Shown here piece after piece: positions 8,283-15,764 of a stretch of 64,000 nucleotides of DNA. Each line of letters begins with the position of its first letter. Within the stretch, counting starts at the first letter, position 1. The notes under the pieces are model-generated. The model did not search any database, was not told the DNA's origin, and was given only the letters and a program-made list of their open reading frames with translations. The stretch is from an uncultured Oscillospiraceae bacterium. Lineage in GTDB: Bacteria > Bacillota > Clostridia > Oscillospirales > Ruminococcaceae. The position numbers and the translations under genes were made by a program. The stretch is from positions 1-64,000 of the forward strand of contig CAKSEC010000010.1 in the NCBI GenBank assembly GCA_934446355.1, in the 5' to 3' direction.

Positions 8283-8870
8283 ATGGGACTTGTTGAATTA
8301 CTGCTGCTGGCTGTCGGACTTTCTATGGACGCTTTCGCCGTGTCAGTCTGTAAGGGGCTCGCCATGGGCGAGGTGAAGCCGAAACACGCACTCATCTGCG
8401 GAGCGTGGTTCGGAGGATTTCAGGCGTTGATGCCGATGATAGGCTATCTTCTCGGCGAAGCGTTCGAGAACATCATCTCGGCGGTGTCGAGCTGGATAGC
8501 ATTCGGTCTGCTGGTGCTCATCGGAGGAAATATGCTGCGTGAAGCCCTCTCAAAGGACGAGGAAAAAGCGAGCGCAGGCATAGACGTCAAAACAATGTTC
8601 CTGATGGCGGTAGCTACAAGCATTGACGCACTGGCTGTCGGGATAACGTTCGCCTGCGTACCGGTGCAGCTTTTCGCAGGACCGCAGCTTCTCAATACTA
8701 TATGCGCAGTGCTCATCATTGGTGCGACAACGTTCCTGATATCCTGCGGAGGAGTAAAGGCAGGCGGCGTTTTCGGCACGAAATACAAAAAGGGCGCAGA
8801 GATAACCGGCGGCGTTATACTTATTCTTATCGGCGTGAAAATATTGCTGGAACATCTTTTGGGGAAATAA
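8283..8870 (+). CDS. mntP: Manganese efflux pump MntP
   Basis: 195 residues with six hydrophobic segments arranged as two related halves. Each half has the family signature: LSMDAFAVSVCKG near residue 14 and TSIDALAVGITFA near 115, whose Asp residues lie in the ion path. MntP exports Mn2+ to prevent toxicity. The frame reads upstream through the riboswitch terminator to a GTG, but ATG 8283 is preceded by AAAGGACGG at correct spacing, so that start is chosen. It is controlled by the Mn2+ riboswitch and ends with its own hairpin. Confidence 0.95.
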   Translation: MGLVELLLLAVGLSMDAFAVSVCKGLAMGEVKPKHALICGAWFGGFQALMPMIGYLLGEAFENIISAVSSWIAFGLLVLIGGNMLREALSKDEEKASAGIDVKTMFLMAVATSIDALAVGITFACVPVQLFAGPQLLNTICAVLIIGATTFLISCGGVKAGGVFGTKYKKGAEITGGVILILIGVKILLEHLLGK

Positions 8871-8876
8871 AACTGT

Positions 8877-8901
8877 GCGGGGCTGCAAACTGCAGCCTCG
8901 C
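8877..8901. terminator. Hairpin between mntP and anti-sigma gene
   Basis: GCGGGGCTGCA and TGCAGCCTCGC pair around AAC. The T content after it is modest on the plus strand (AATTTATATT). It separates convergent genes and probably serves both. Confidence 0.7.
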
Positions 8902-8909
8902 AATTTATA

Positions 8910-11123
8910 TTATCCCTGAAAATCTATATATTGAACATATCCGACCTTCCACCCGCTGTCGGACTGCCGAAGCCCCATGTTCAGATACATAGCCATGTCA
9001 ATGCCGTCAACGATGACCTTATATTTCACAGGATAGACCCCGTCGCCGCCGGTCGCTGCGTCAAACGAATCGGGTATACTGAAAGTCATTTCGATATCGC
9101 TTGTGTATTTGCTTCCATCGGATAAGATGGTGTCAAAATTCGGGTCGGACATAATCTGCGAAAGCACCTGCTTATCGTTTCTCATGTAGGCTATAGCAGC
9201 CCTGTTTGCATTCGCCATAATATCCTCGCCCATTTCAGTGGCGATAAATTCCGCCGTGGCGGGATCGTCAGAAGCCTTGATTTTTATTGCGATCGGCGTA
9301 TCATTCGTGTAAAGCTGCGACAGTATCTCCGCAAACCTGTTCAGCTCAACGCCGTAGCAGTCCAGCAGGACATATTTGCCGTTCGCCGTCTTAAAACCCG
9401 CAATATACACGTCATCGCCCTGCACGCTCTTTCCATAGCCCGCATACAGCTTTCCGAAGCCGTCCGCTCCCTGAATGAAATCGCTGCTTTCCTGCGCGGG
9501 ATATCTGCCGAGCGTCATCATTCCAAGGCGCATATCCCAGTCGTCGAGCACGCTTATGTCAACGACCTCGTTCGTGGTATCCGAAGCATAGTGGATATAA
9601 TACCGTGCGCCGGTGCGGTTCTTTCCGCTGAAATAATCTATCTTGTCCGTTGTATAGAACGACTGTGCATACTCGCCGTCATAAAGCTCGTCGCCGCTGG
9701 CTGGATTGCTGATAAAGCTGCGGCTCTCGTCGAACGCCGCCTTATCGTCACCCGGAAGCATTTCCATGTTTGCGCCCTGACCCGGCAGGCATTCTATCAT
9801 AGCATCGCCGGAACCATAGGTTCCCGCCATACCCTCGTATGAAGCAGCGTATCTTATCTCGCCGCTTCCGCTGCCAACGACCGCAGCTATAGTCATATCC
9901 CTGATAACGTCAAGCCCTGCAAAGTCGGCTGCGTCGTCCAGCGTATACCCGTACTGGCTGACTTCCCCGCCGAGGTCGTTTTTGCTTATCACATTTCCAT
10001 GTTCTTCTCCGGAGGTCTTGTAGTTATAATATACCGTCGCACCGTTCAGCACCAGAGTTCCCCAGTCCGTATCATAGGGCAGCGTGTCGGGAACTTCCTC
10101 TACTGCCAAGGAGGAAGCCCTGTTGTCCTTCTCCAGATTAGCGGGCGAGCAGTCGTCAATGCACGCCACGAACTCGTCCATCGTCACATTCTTGGCGTCT
10201 ATCCTGACATACTGCGTCACCCCGCCAAACGTTTCCGAGAATACCGAGGTATAATAGCTGTCGCCTTTGAGCGTTACGCCGCCCGACGCCATGTCGAAGC
10301 ATTCCGGGTCGATGTAGTTCGCCCATGTGCCCATAGCGAAGCGGCTCTGCGGCTCGTCCTGCGGCGTGAGGTATCCGCCGTCCACCTCTATCGGGATAAA
10401 CTCGTTCGGGTCGAGGGAAACGTTGCAGTTCACCTGCTTTGAGCCGTCCTCGCTACGGAATATTACCGATAATCCAGTGGAACTGTGATAACTTCCGTAA
10501 TAGGAAAAACCCTCGTTCTGCTCAATAAACTGATCTACAGCAGTATTCACATTCATTGATTGGCTCATCAAGAAGCATTTGAAGCCCAGAGTGTCCTTTA
10601 TCGTAAGCGCAGAGCCGAGATTCTGGCATTCTTTCTCCGGTGCGGAATGCGGCTCGTTCGTGATATCCATGGTCTGGAATATCCACTCGCCGTTTGCGCA
10701 CTGCTTTGCGTGGTACATCTGCTCAGGAATGGAATCCACGTCTATCACCGTTTCAGACGTGTCGATGTCCTCCTCTTCCCATGAGTCAGAGTTCGGGTCG
10801 GAGGATTCCGGCTGCGAAGATGACGATGAAATGGGCGGCTGCTTGTTGACGAATATACCCGCTCCGACTGCGAACACCGCAATAACCGCCGCCGCAGAAC
10901 CGATTACCGCCGCCAGCCTTGCAGCGGAGGGTCTTTTGCGGGGAGAAAGCTTTATCTCCTGAGTGGTCTGCAGAAGCTCTTCGTCCGAGAAATGCAGCAC
11001 GTTTTCCCGCTTTTCGGTATTTTCGCCGTCCAGCTTTTCCATAAGCCGTGCTTTCATTTTCTCCCTGACATCATCAGGAAGGGATATCTTGTTGTACGCT
11101 GTCTTAAATTCGTTCTTATTCAT
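8910..11123 (-). CDS. Membrane-bound anti-sigma-like protein with large extracellular region
   Basis: 737 residues. About 68 residues are cytoplasmic (helical, with DDVREKMKARLMEKL), a single transmembrane helix is at about 69-92, then an acidic Ser/Glu linker and roughly 600 extracellular residues without a family I recognise. The start ATG overlaps the stop of the ECF sigma gene by four bases, the usual arrangement of a sigma factor and its membrane regulator. It probably holds the sigma factor at the membrane and responds to an envelope signal through the external part. The extracellular segment ends with a region of about 100 residues (ATAEFIATEMGEDIMANANRA onwards) that resembles NTF2-like or DUF-type ligand folds only loosely. 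Confidence 0.72.
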   Translation of the reverse strand: MNKNEFKTAYNKISLPDDVREKMKARLMEKLDGENTEKRENVLHFSDEELLQTTQEIKLSPRKRPSAARLAAVIGSAAAVIAVFAVGAGIFVNKQPPISSSSSQPESSDPNSDSWEEEDIDTSETVIDVDSIPEQMYHAKQCANGEWIFQTMDITNEPHSAPEKECQNLGSALTIKDTLGFKCFLMSQSMNVNTAVDQFIEQNEGFSYYGSYHSSTGLSVIFRSEDGSKQVNCNVSLDPNEFIPIEVDGGYLTPQDEPQSRFAMGTWANYIDPECFDMASGGVTLKGDSYYTSVFSETFGGVTQYVRIDAKNVTMDEFVACIDDCSPANLEKDNRASSLAVEEVPDTLPYDTDWGTLVLNGATVYYNYKTSGEEHGNVISKNDLGGEVSQYGYTLDDAADFAGLDVIRDMTIAAVVGSGSGEIRYAASYEGMAGTYGSGDAMIECLPGQGANMEMLPGDDKAAFDESRSFISNPASGDELYDGEYAQSFYTTDKIDYFSGKNRTGARYYIHYASDTTNEVVDISVLDDWDMRLGMMTLGRYPAQESSDFIQGADGFGKLYAGYGKSVQGDDVYIAGFKTANGKYVLLDCYGVELNRFAEILSQLYTNDTPIAIKIKASDDPATAEFIATEMGEDIMANANRAAIAYMRNDKQVLSQIMSDPNFDTILSDGSKYTSDIEMTFSIPDSFDAATGGDGVYPVKYKVIVDGIDMAMYLNMGLRQSDSGWKVGYVQYIDFQG

Positions 11124-11608
11124 ATTGCATCCGCCTCCAGATCGATCTTCAGTGCGCAGCGTCCACGCTCCAGCCGCTTATATACGGTGTTCTCGCTGAT
11201 CTCTAAGATACGTGCGATATCCGCCGCTGTCATGTCCTCGTAGTAATACATATAGACTGTTGTTTTCAGCTTGTCCGGCAGCCTCATCACAAGGTCGAGC
11301 AGGTCGTGCTCGCTTTCCGTCGCCGGTGTGCTGAGAGTGTTTTCGAGCAGCTCGTCAAGCGGCACGTTTCTGCGTATCCTGCCGGATTTCATCACGTTGA
11401 GCGATTTGTTTTCCGCCGTCCGTATCAGCCACGCCTTTGCGTGGTTTTCACTGCTGAACCCCTCCTGACGTATCATCGCAGTGAATGTATCCATAACGAT
11501 ATCCTGCGCTTCCTCACGGTTTTTCACTATGTTCAGGGCTATCCTGTACACCATGTCTGCATAAGCGTCAAACCATGCGCTCACAGACCCGTGGTCAGTT
11601 TTTATCAT
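11120..11608 (-). CDS. ECF-type RNA polymerase sigma factor
   Basis: 162 residues, typical ECF length, with only regions 2 and 4. Region 2 is at about 12-80 (DAYADMVYRIALNIVKN, then EEAQDIVMDTF for -10 contact). Region 4 is at about 100-155 (MTAADIARILEISENTVYKRLERGR), the helix-turn-helix that reads the -35 element. SD AAAGGTGGG precedes the ATG. Its stop overlaps the start of the membrane anti-sigma candidate. It should direct a small regulon under envelope control; a target promoter was not identified in the window. Confidence 0.93.
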   Translation of the reverse strand: MIKTDHGSVSAWFDAYADMVYRIALNIVKNREEAQDIVMDTFTAMIRQEGFSSENHAKAWLIRTAENKSLNVMKSGRIRRNVPLDELLENTLSTPATESEHDLLDLVMRLPDKLKTTVYMYYYEDMTAADIARILEISENTVYKRLERGRCALKIDLEADAI

Positions 11609-11795
11609 ATTATCCCACCTTTCCGGTCTGCCGCCTTTCGTCAGCAGCCCCTTTGTATACTAATACACCCGTAAGCGCTATTTCCTGACATATATATCAG
11701 CTAATATTATATCAGATTTTGTTTCCTAACTGTTACAAAATCGCAGCCGCAAATTATGAATTATGTACAATTAATGAAATACGGCTGAAAAACTA

Positions 11796-11824
11796 TTGAA
11801 AACAGCGGTAAATTATGCTATAAT
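11796..11824 (+). promoter_or_regulatory. Sigma-A promoter of the LRR surface protein
   Basis: TTGAAA at 11796-11801 and TATAAT at 11819-11824, 17-base spacer. The open frame of the next gene extends back into this promoter, which argues for the downstream ATG as start. Confidence 0.85.
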
Positions 11825-11870
11825 CAATTATAAGGACATCAAGTCCAAAATCATTCAGGAGGTCATTTTC

Positions 11871-13691
11871 ATGGAATTAAGAAGATCCCACAGGGCGATA
11901 AGCTTCCTGCTGTCGCTCATCATGCTGCTGGCACTTTCTTCAGTTTTCTGCTTTGAAAGAGCATACGCAGCCTCAGACGGTGAATGGGTATATGAGTACG
12001 AGGGCGGCGGAGTCACCATCACCGGCTACATAGGCAACGAAAGAGCGCTGACTGTCCCCGCAAAGCTCGGCAATGAAAAGGTAGTCAAGGTCGAATCCCT
12101 CAGCGACAACAACACCAAGAACCGTGTGACTTCCATCACATTCGCTAACGGCATAAACGTTATCGGCGACGCACTGTGCAAGGGCTACTCCGCTCTTGAA
12201 AGAGTAACGCTGCCCGACACGCTGACCACCATCGGCAACGACGCATTCGCAAGCTGCTCCGAATTAAAGGCTATCACCGTTCCTGCAAGCGTCACCTCTA
12301 TCGGTAACTTTGCATTCGGCGACTGCACATCGCTCGTCAGCGCAAATCTTTCCTGCAGAGCGACCGTTATCCCCGCAAGACTGTTTGCAGGCGACTACAA
12401 GCTCAACTCCGTAACTCTGCCCACATATGCAACAGAGATCGGCGAACTTGCTTTCGGCGACTGCACATCGCTGACCACGCTCACTCTCCCCGATACCGTA
12501 AAGTCTATCGGCAAGAGTGCATTCAACAACTGCACAGTACTCAAGAACATCAATGTTCCCAGAGATGTTGAACTTATCGACGAACTGGCATTCCAGGGCT
12601 GCAAGTCCATCGAAACCCTGTTTATCCCCAACAAGATAAGAACGATCAACGCTGAAGCTTTCTCCGGCTGCTCCTCTCTTAAGACTGTATACATCAGCCC
12701 CTCGCTTGCCCTGCTGAGAAAGAACATCTTCAACCACTGCACAGCGCTTGAGTCCATCATCTTCGGCGGCGATTACTTCGGATTCAGCGACCTTTCCAAT
12801 GGTTCCATTTCCGCAACTCTCTATTATCCGGAGAACTACGCTAAGAACTGGGCTGACTATTCCTACAGCAAGAAAAAATCATATCAGCTTCCCAAGAATA
12901 TCACAGTTTCCGGCGACACCAAGGTAAAGGTAGGCAGCAAGACTGACCTCAAGCTTTCAATAAGCCCCGCGAACAGCGATTTTGGCACTATCTATCAGCT
13001 TACATTCTCCGATCCCACAATAGCATATCAGATGGCTGACGGCAAGATATTCGCAAGATCCACCGGCGTAACCGATATCACCATCACCACCGTGGGCGGC
13101 TATTCCAAGACTGTTACTTTCTCTGTAAAGCCTGACGCTCCCACCGGACTGAAAGCTGAAGCTAAGTCCATCACCTCTGCGACGATCTCATGGAAGCCCG
13201 TTTACAACGTGACCGGCTACTATGTATACCGCTCCACTTCCAAGACCGGCACATACAAGAAGGTCGGCTCTACATTCGAGACCTCTTTCACTGATAAGGG
13301 CCTTACAAAGGGCAAGACCTACTACTACAAGGTAGCAAGCTACACCGTTACCAACGGAAAGGAGATCATATCCTCCAACAGTTCCGCGGTTTCCGTAAAG
13401 GCTGCTGCACCTGCTCCCTCCTCTGTGACAGCGAAGAAGTCCAAGGCTGGCGCTGCAAAGATCACATGGAGCAAGTCCACCGGCGCTTCCGGATACGAGG
13501 TTTATATGGCTACCTCCAAGAACGGCAAGTACTCCAAGATAACCACGATATCCAAGGCTTCCACGCTCTCCTACACCAAGAGCGGTCTGACCAAGAACAA
13601 GACATACTACTTCAAGGTTCGTAGCTACACCACAGTAAGCGGCAAGAAGATCTACAGCGATTACACTTCCGCTGTTAAGGTAAAGGTGTAA
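11871..13691 (+). CDS. Secreted BspA-like leucine-rich repeat protein with two Fn3 domains
   Basis: 606 residues from the ATG preceded by AGGAGG. Signal peptide with core LLSLIMLLALSSVF and Ala-X-Ala site AYA near 33. Residues about 50-310 hold LRR_5 (BspA type) repeats, each near 23 residues with the pattern IGDxAFxxCxxLxxVxLPxxVxxI. Residues about 340-425 are a beta domain, followed by two fibronectin type III domains (about 425-515 and 520-605), each with GYxVYxxxxxxGxYxK and YYxKVxSYT cores. There is no anchor motif at the end, so it is secreted or held by other means. A role in adhesion or host contact is inferred. Codon use favours AAG and CTC, as in well-expressed genes. Confidence 0.9.
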   Translation: MELRRSHRAISFLLSLIMLLALSSVFCFERAYAASDGEWVYEYEGGGVTITGYIGNERALTVPAKLGNEKVVKVESLSDNNTKNRVTSITFANGINVIGDALCKGYSALERVTLPDTLTTIGNDAFASCSELKAITVPASVTSIGNFAFGDCTSLVSANLSCRATVIPARLFAGDYKLNSVTLPTYATEIGELAFGDCTSLTTLTLPDTVKSIGKSAFNNCTVLKNINVPRDVELIDELAFQGCKSIETLFIPNKIRTINAEAFSGCSSLKTVYISPSLALLRKNIFNHCTALESIIFGGDYFGFSDLSNGSISATLYYPENYAKNWADYSYSKKKSYQLPKNITVSGDTKVKVGSKTDLKLSISPANSDFGTIYQLTFSDPTIAYQMADGKIFARSTGVTDITITTVGGYSKTVTFSVKPDAPTGLKAEAKSITSATISWKPVYNVTGYYVYRSTSKTGTYKKVGSTFETSFTDKGLTKGKTYYYKVASYTVTNGKEIISSNSSAVSVKAAAPAPSSVTAKKSKAGAAKITWSKSTGASGYEVYMATSKNGKYSKITTISKASTLSYTKSGLTKNKTYYFKVRSYTTVSGKKIYSDYTSAVKVKV

Positions 13692-13710
13692 TTCTACAGC
13701 GCATATTTAT

Positions 13711-13740
13711 GAGCCCCGCACGATCATCGTGCGGGGCTTA
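13711..13740 (+). terminator. Terminator of the LRR protein gene
   Basis: GCCCCGCACGAT and ATCGTGCGGGGC form a near-perfect stem at 13713-13737, followed by TTAATCTTATT. It lies 22 bases after the stop. Confidence 0.85.
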
Positions 13741-13769
13741 ATCTTATTCTGTTGATATAGTTTACACTT

Positions 13770-13872
13770 AGACTGTCGAGAAGCCCTCAGATTCTAGGAA
13801 CCCGTATAACGACAGGCACAAAGCCTAGTCGTTATACGGGTGACGACGAAGATGAGGGCTTATCGACAGTCT
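13770..13872 (+). repeat. 103-bp nested-hairpin repeat, copy B
   Basis: Starts AGACTGTCGA and ends TCGACAGTCT; compared with copies A and C a G-C pair in the outer stem is T-A here. The inner stem is CCCGTATAACGAC/GTCGTTATACGGG. The central loop AGGCACAAAGCCTA is inverted relative to the arms when compared with copies A and C. It follows the terminator of the LRR gene in the sense direction, with the lead-in CTGTTGATATAGTTTACACTT. Confidence 0.92.
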
Positions 13873-13940
13873 AAAGCGGAGAAGCCGAAGCTCCTCCGCC
13901 AGTGCTATCAAAACATACCGCCTTGCCGTAGATATACTTA

Positions 13941-14057
13941 ATAAAACCCGCTGTTAAGCAGGGTGGGTAAGATCGCCTTTCGGTTTCACGCTCCCTATCT
14001 TCCGCAGTACGGGAGGTCTGCAATCCGCCGCCAGAGTCGAAATCCCTTTTACATCAT
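13941..14057 (-). ncRNA. Candidate small RNA of about 117 nt
   Basis: No reading frame is plausible here. On the minus strand an extended -10 box TGCTATAAT (14064-14072) is followed by about 117 bases with strong local pairing: CTCCC/GGGAG around GTACTGCGGAAGATA, and a CC-GAAA-GG tetraloop. The end is CCCTGCTTAACAGCGGGTTTTATT, a terminator-like stem with a bulge and four T. It is downstream of the DUF1292 gene and points into the 3' side of a plus-strand gene, so it is not a leader for any gene. I could not match it with confidence to 6S, SRP or tmRNA. A 6S-like RNA starting further upstream is possible. Confidence 0.5.
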
Positions 14058-14063
14058 GTTCGG

Positions 14064-14072
14064 ATTATAGCA
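14064..14072 (-). promoter_or_regulatory. Extended -10 box of the candidate small RNA
   Basis: TGC followed by TATAAT on the minus strand. No good -35 hexamer lies 16-18 bases upstream, which is typical for extended -10 promoters. The box sits inside a short inverted repeat, GTTCGG/CCGAAC. Confidence 0.55.
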
Positions 14073-14153
14073 GTATACCCGAACGAACATTGCATACGCA
14101 ATTTACAAGGCAGTAGGCCGACAATAATATTATGCCCGGCAGGTCAGCCGATA

Positions 14154-14531
14154 TCACTGTAAAATATCGTCACCCTCGCCAGTCATTTCCTCAAGCGAAA
14201 ACAGTGCCCTCAGGAACAGTTCGCCGACTTTCTGATCTTCCTCATCGCTGAGGGAGGACAGCAGCAGTTCGTCGTCCTGCTCCTCGCCCTTGAGCACTAC
14301 GAACTCGTCAGGCTCCTCATCATCAGAGGACTGCGGCAGAAGTGCGTAGTACACTGAGCCGTCATATTCCATGCTGGAAATGCACTCAAAATTCGTGGTA
14401 ACGCCTTCCTCATCGTCAAGAGGGATATATGTTTCTTCGTAGAAATGGAACACAGCGGGCTTTCCGGATTCATCTGTGAGCGTCACTGTACCCTCGTTTT
14501 CATCGAAAACAACGTTCTCATTTTCAGCCAT
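14154..14531 (-). CDS. DUF1292 family protein
   Basis: 125 residues, very acidic. The first 80 residues follow the DUF1292 pattern: TLTDESGKPAVFHF, then YIPLDDEEG and YYALLPQ with EFVVLKG. Members are small cytoplasmic proteins common in Firmicutes, often near yrrK/ruvX-type genes, with no defined activity. The C-terminal 45 residues are an acidic helical tail. SD AAAGGAAAAAAT lies ahead of the ATG, and a TTGACA-type promoter stands 57 bases upstream. Confidence 0.8.
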   Translation of the reverse strand: MAENENVVFDENEGTVTLTDESGKPAVFHFYEETYIPLDDEEGVTTNFECISSMEYDGSVYYALLPQSSDDEEPDEFVVLKGEEQDDELLLSSLSDEEDQKVGELFLRALFSLEEMTGEGDDILQ

Positions 14532-14587
14532 ATTTTTTCCTTTCCGTGCAGCTACAGGATAGATTCCTGTGGTCGTTCACTGATTAT

Positions 14588-14616
14588 ATTTTACACCAAA
14601 AAACCCGACTTGTCAA
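14588..14616 (-). promoter_or_regulatory. Sigma-A promoter of the DUF1292 gene
   Basis: On the minus strand TTGACA (14611-14616) and TAAAAT (14588-14593) with a 17-base spacer. Confidence 0.8.
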
Positions 14617-14671
14617 GTGCATTTTCAGGACAAAATGACGAATCCGCCCGTAAAATCAAGCGCGCAGAAAT

Positions 14672-14707
14672 AAAAAAATTACTCCACCGCCGAAGCGATG
14701 GAGTAAT
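14672..14707 (-). terminator. Terminator of the SPDTG surface protein gene
   Basis: ATTACTCCATCGC and GCGGTGGAGTAAT pair around TTCG on the minus strand, followed by a run of T. It is 27 bases past the stop. Confidence 0.9.
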
Positions 14708-14733
14708 GTAATTATCAGGTATCAGTCAAGAAA

Positions 14734-15552
14734 TTACTTTCTCTTCTTGGATACGATAACTGCGCCTGCAGCAAGTGCAGCAACGCCAGCTACTACAGCG
14801 ATACCCTCAACGCCGGTGTCAGGAGAACCCTTGGTATCATCGGTCTTGGTTGTATCAGTAGAAGTTGTGGTGTCGGTAGAAGTGGTTGTATCAGTTGCGT
14901 CAGAAGCAGTGTCATCAGCTGCAGCTGCGTCAGTTGCAAGACCAGTAACCTCGAATGTAACAACGCAGGTGGTCCACTCGCCGGAAAAGTCTGTCAAAAC
15001 AGAAGAAGCAGTAGCGGGATCAACAGCGATGTGGTCTTCCTTGGTGGAATCGAAGTTAGCCCACTGATTCAGAACGTTGGATCTCTTACCGCCGTCCTCG
15101 TTGTTGGTGTAGCTTGTAACGCCGCTCTTGATGGTCTCAACGCCGTCAAACTTAACAGAAGTGATGTTGATGCAGAAGTTGTCGTATGCTTCGTCCTCAG
15201 CGTCGAAGTTTACGTTGATACCCATTGCGCCGATACCGTTAGCGGTTGTGAACTCCATGGGATCGCCAGTCTCTTCATCTTCCCACTCATCGTTGGTGTA
15301 ACCAGCGGAGAGGTCGATACCTACGGTATAAGTACCATTGCCGGTGATCTGAGCGGTCTGGAAATAGCTCTTGTCGAGAATATCCTCGTCCTTGCCCCAG
15401 CCAGCAGCCTTCCAGTCAGCGTCGCCGAAACCGAGAATAGCCTCGCCAGCGTCAAGCTTTGTAAACAGTGTAGCGGCAGAGGTTACAGCAGAAATAGAAG
15501 TAGCAGCCATAACAGCAGCTGCAGAGGCAGCCAGAATCTTTGTGATCTTCAT
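14734..15552 (-). CDS. Secreted, cell-wall or membrane anchored surface protein with SPDTG motif
   Basis: 272 residues from the ATG that follows GGAGG. Signal peptide up to about residue 28 (AAVMAATSISAVTSA). Residues about 30-195 form a compact Trp/Gly/Asp-rich beta domain that may bind carbohydrate or a scaffold. Then a linker of Asp/Thr/Ala repeats (TTTSTDTTTSTDTT), followed by GSPDTG, a hydrophobic segment of 20 residues and the basic tail KKRK. The order matches a sortase sorting signal, with SPDTG in place of LPXTG; it could also be a plain membrane anchor. Own promoter and terminator. Function of the head domain not recognised. Confidence 0.75.
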   Translation of the reverse strand: MKITKILAASAAAVMAATSISAVTSAATLFTKLDAGEAILGFGDADWKAAGWGKDEDILDKSYFQTAQITGNGTYTVGIDLSAGYTNDEWEDEETGDPMEFTTANGIGAMGINVNFDAEDEAYDNFCINITSVKFDGVETIKSGVTSYTNNEDGGKRSNVLNQWANFDSTKEDHIAVDPATASSVLTDFSGEWTTCVVTFEVTGLATDAAAADDTASDATDTTTSTDTTTSTDTTKTDDTKGSPDTGVEGIAVVAGVAALAAGAVIVSKKRK

Positions 15553-15612
15553 TGTTAAATCCTCCAAAATTTCATATAAACCATGTGGGACAACCCACAG
15601 ATTCTATAATAT

Positions 15613-15641
15613 ATTTTACCTCATCGGCAAACTTTTTTCAA
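15613..15641 (-). promoter_or_regulatory. Sigma-A promoter of the SPDTG surface protein
   Basis: On the minus strand TTGAAA (15636-15641) and TAAAAT (15613-15618) with a 17-base spacer. A small hairpin TGTGGG/CCCACA (15584-15599) lies in the leader. Confidence 0.8.
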
Positions 15642-15764
15642 TTGTGAAAATGCACAAACTTGAAACGTTTACATAACAGCGTTCTCACATATAACACAAA
15701 AAACTAACGCAAAAATCGAACCAAACGCCTGTTTTGCTTAATTATACGTGCAGATTTACCTAAA

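Noticed and set aside
11796..11870. Upstream start for the LRR protein
   Set aside because: The frame would begin inside the -35 box of its own promoter; AGGAGG and a signal peptide support the ATG at 11871.
13941..14057. Naming the small RNA as 6S, SRP RNA or a riboswitch
   Set aside because: It lacks the SRP GGAAGGAAGCA-type loop, is shorter than usual 6S RNA, and no gene follows it in the sense direction.
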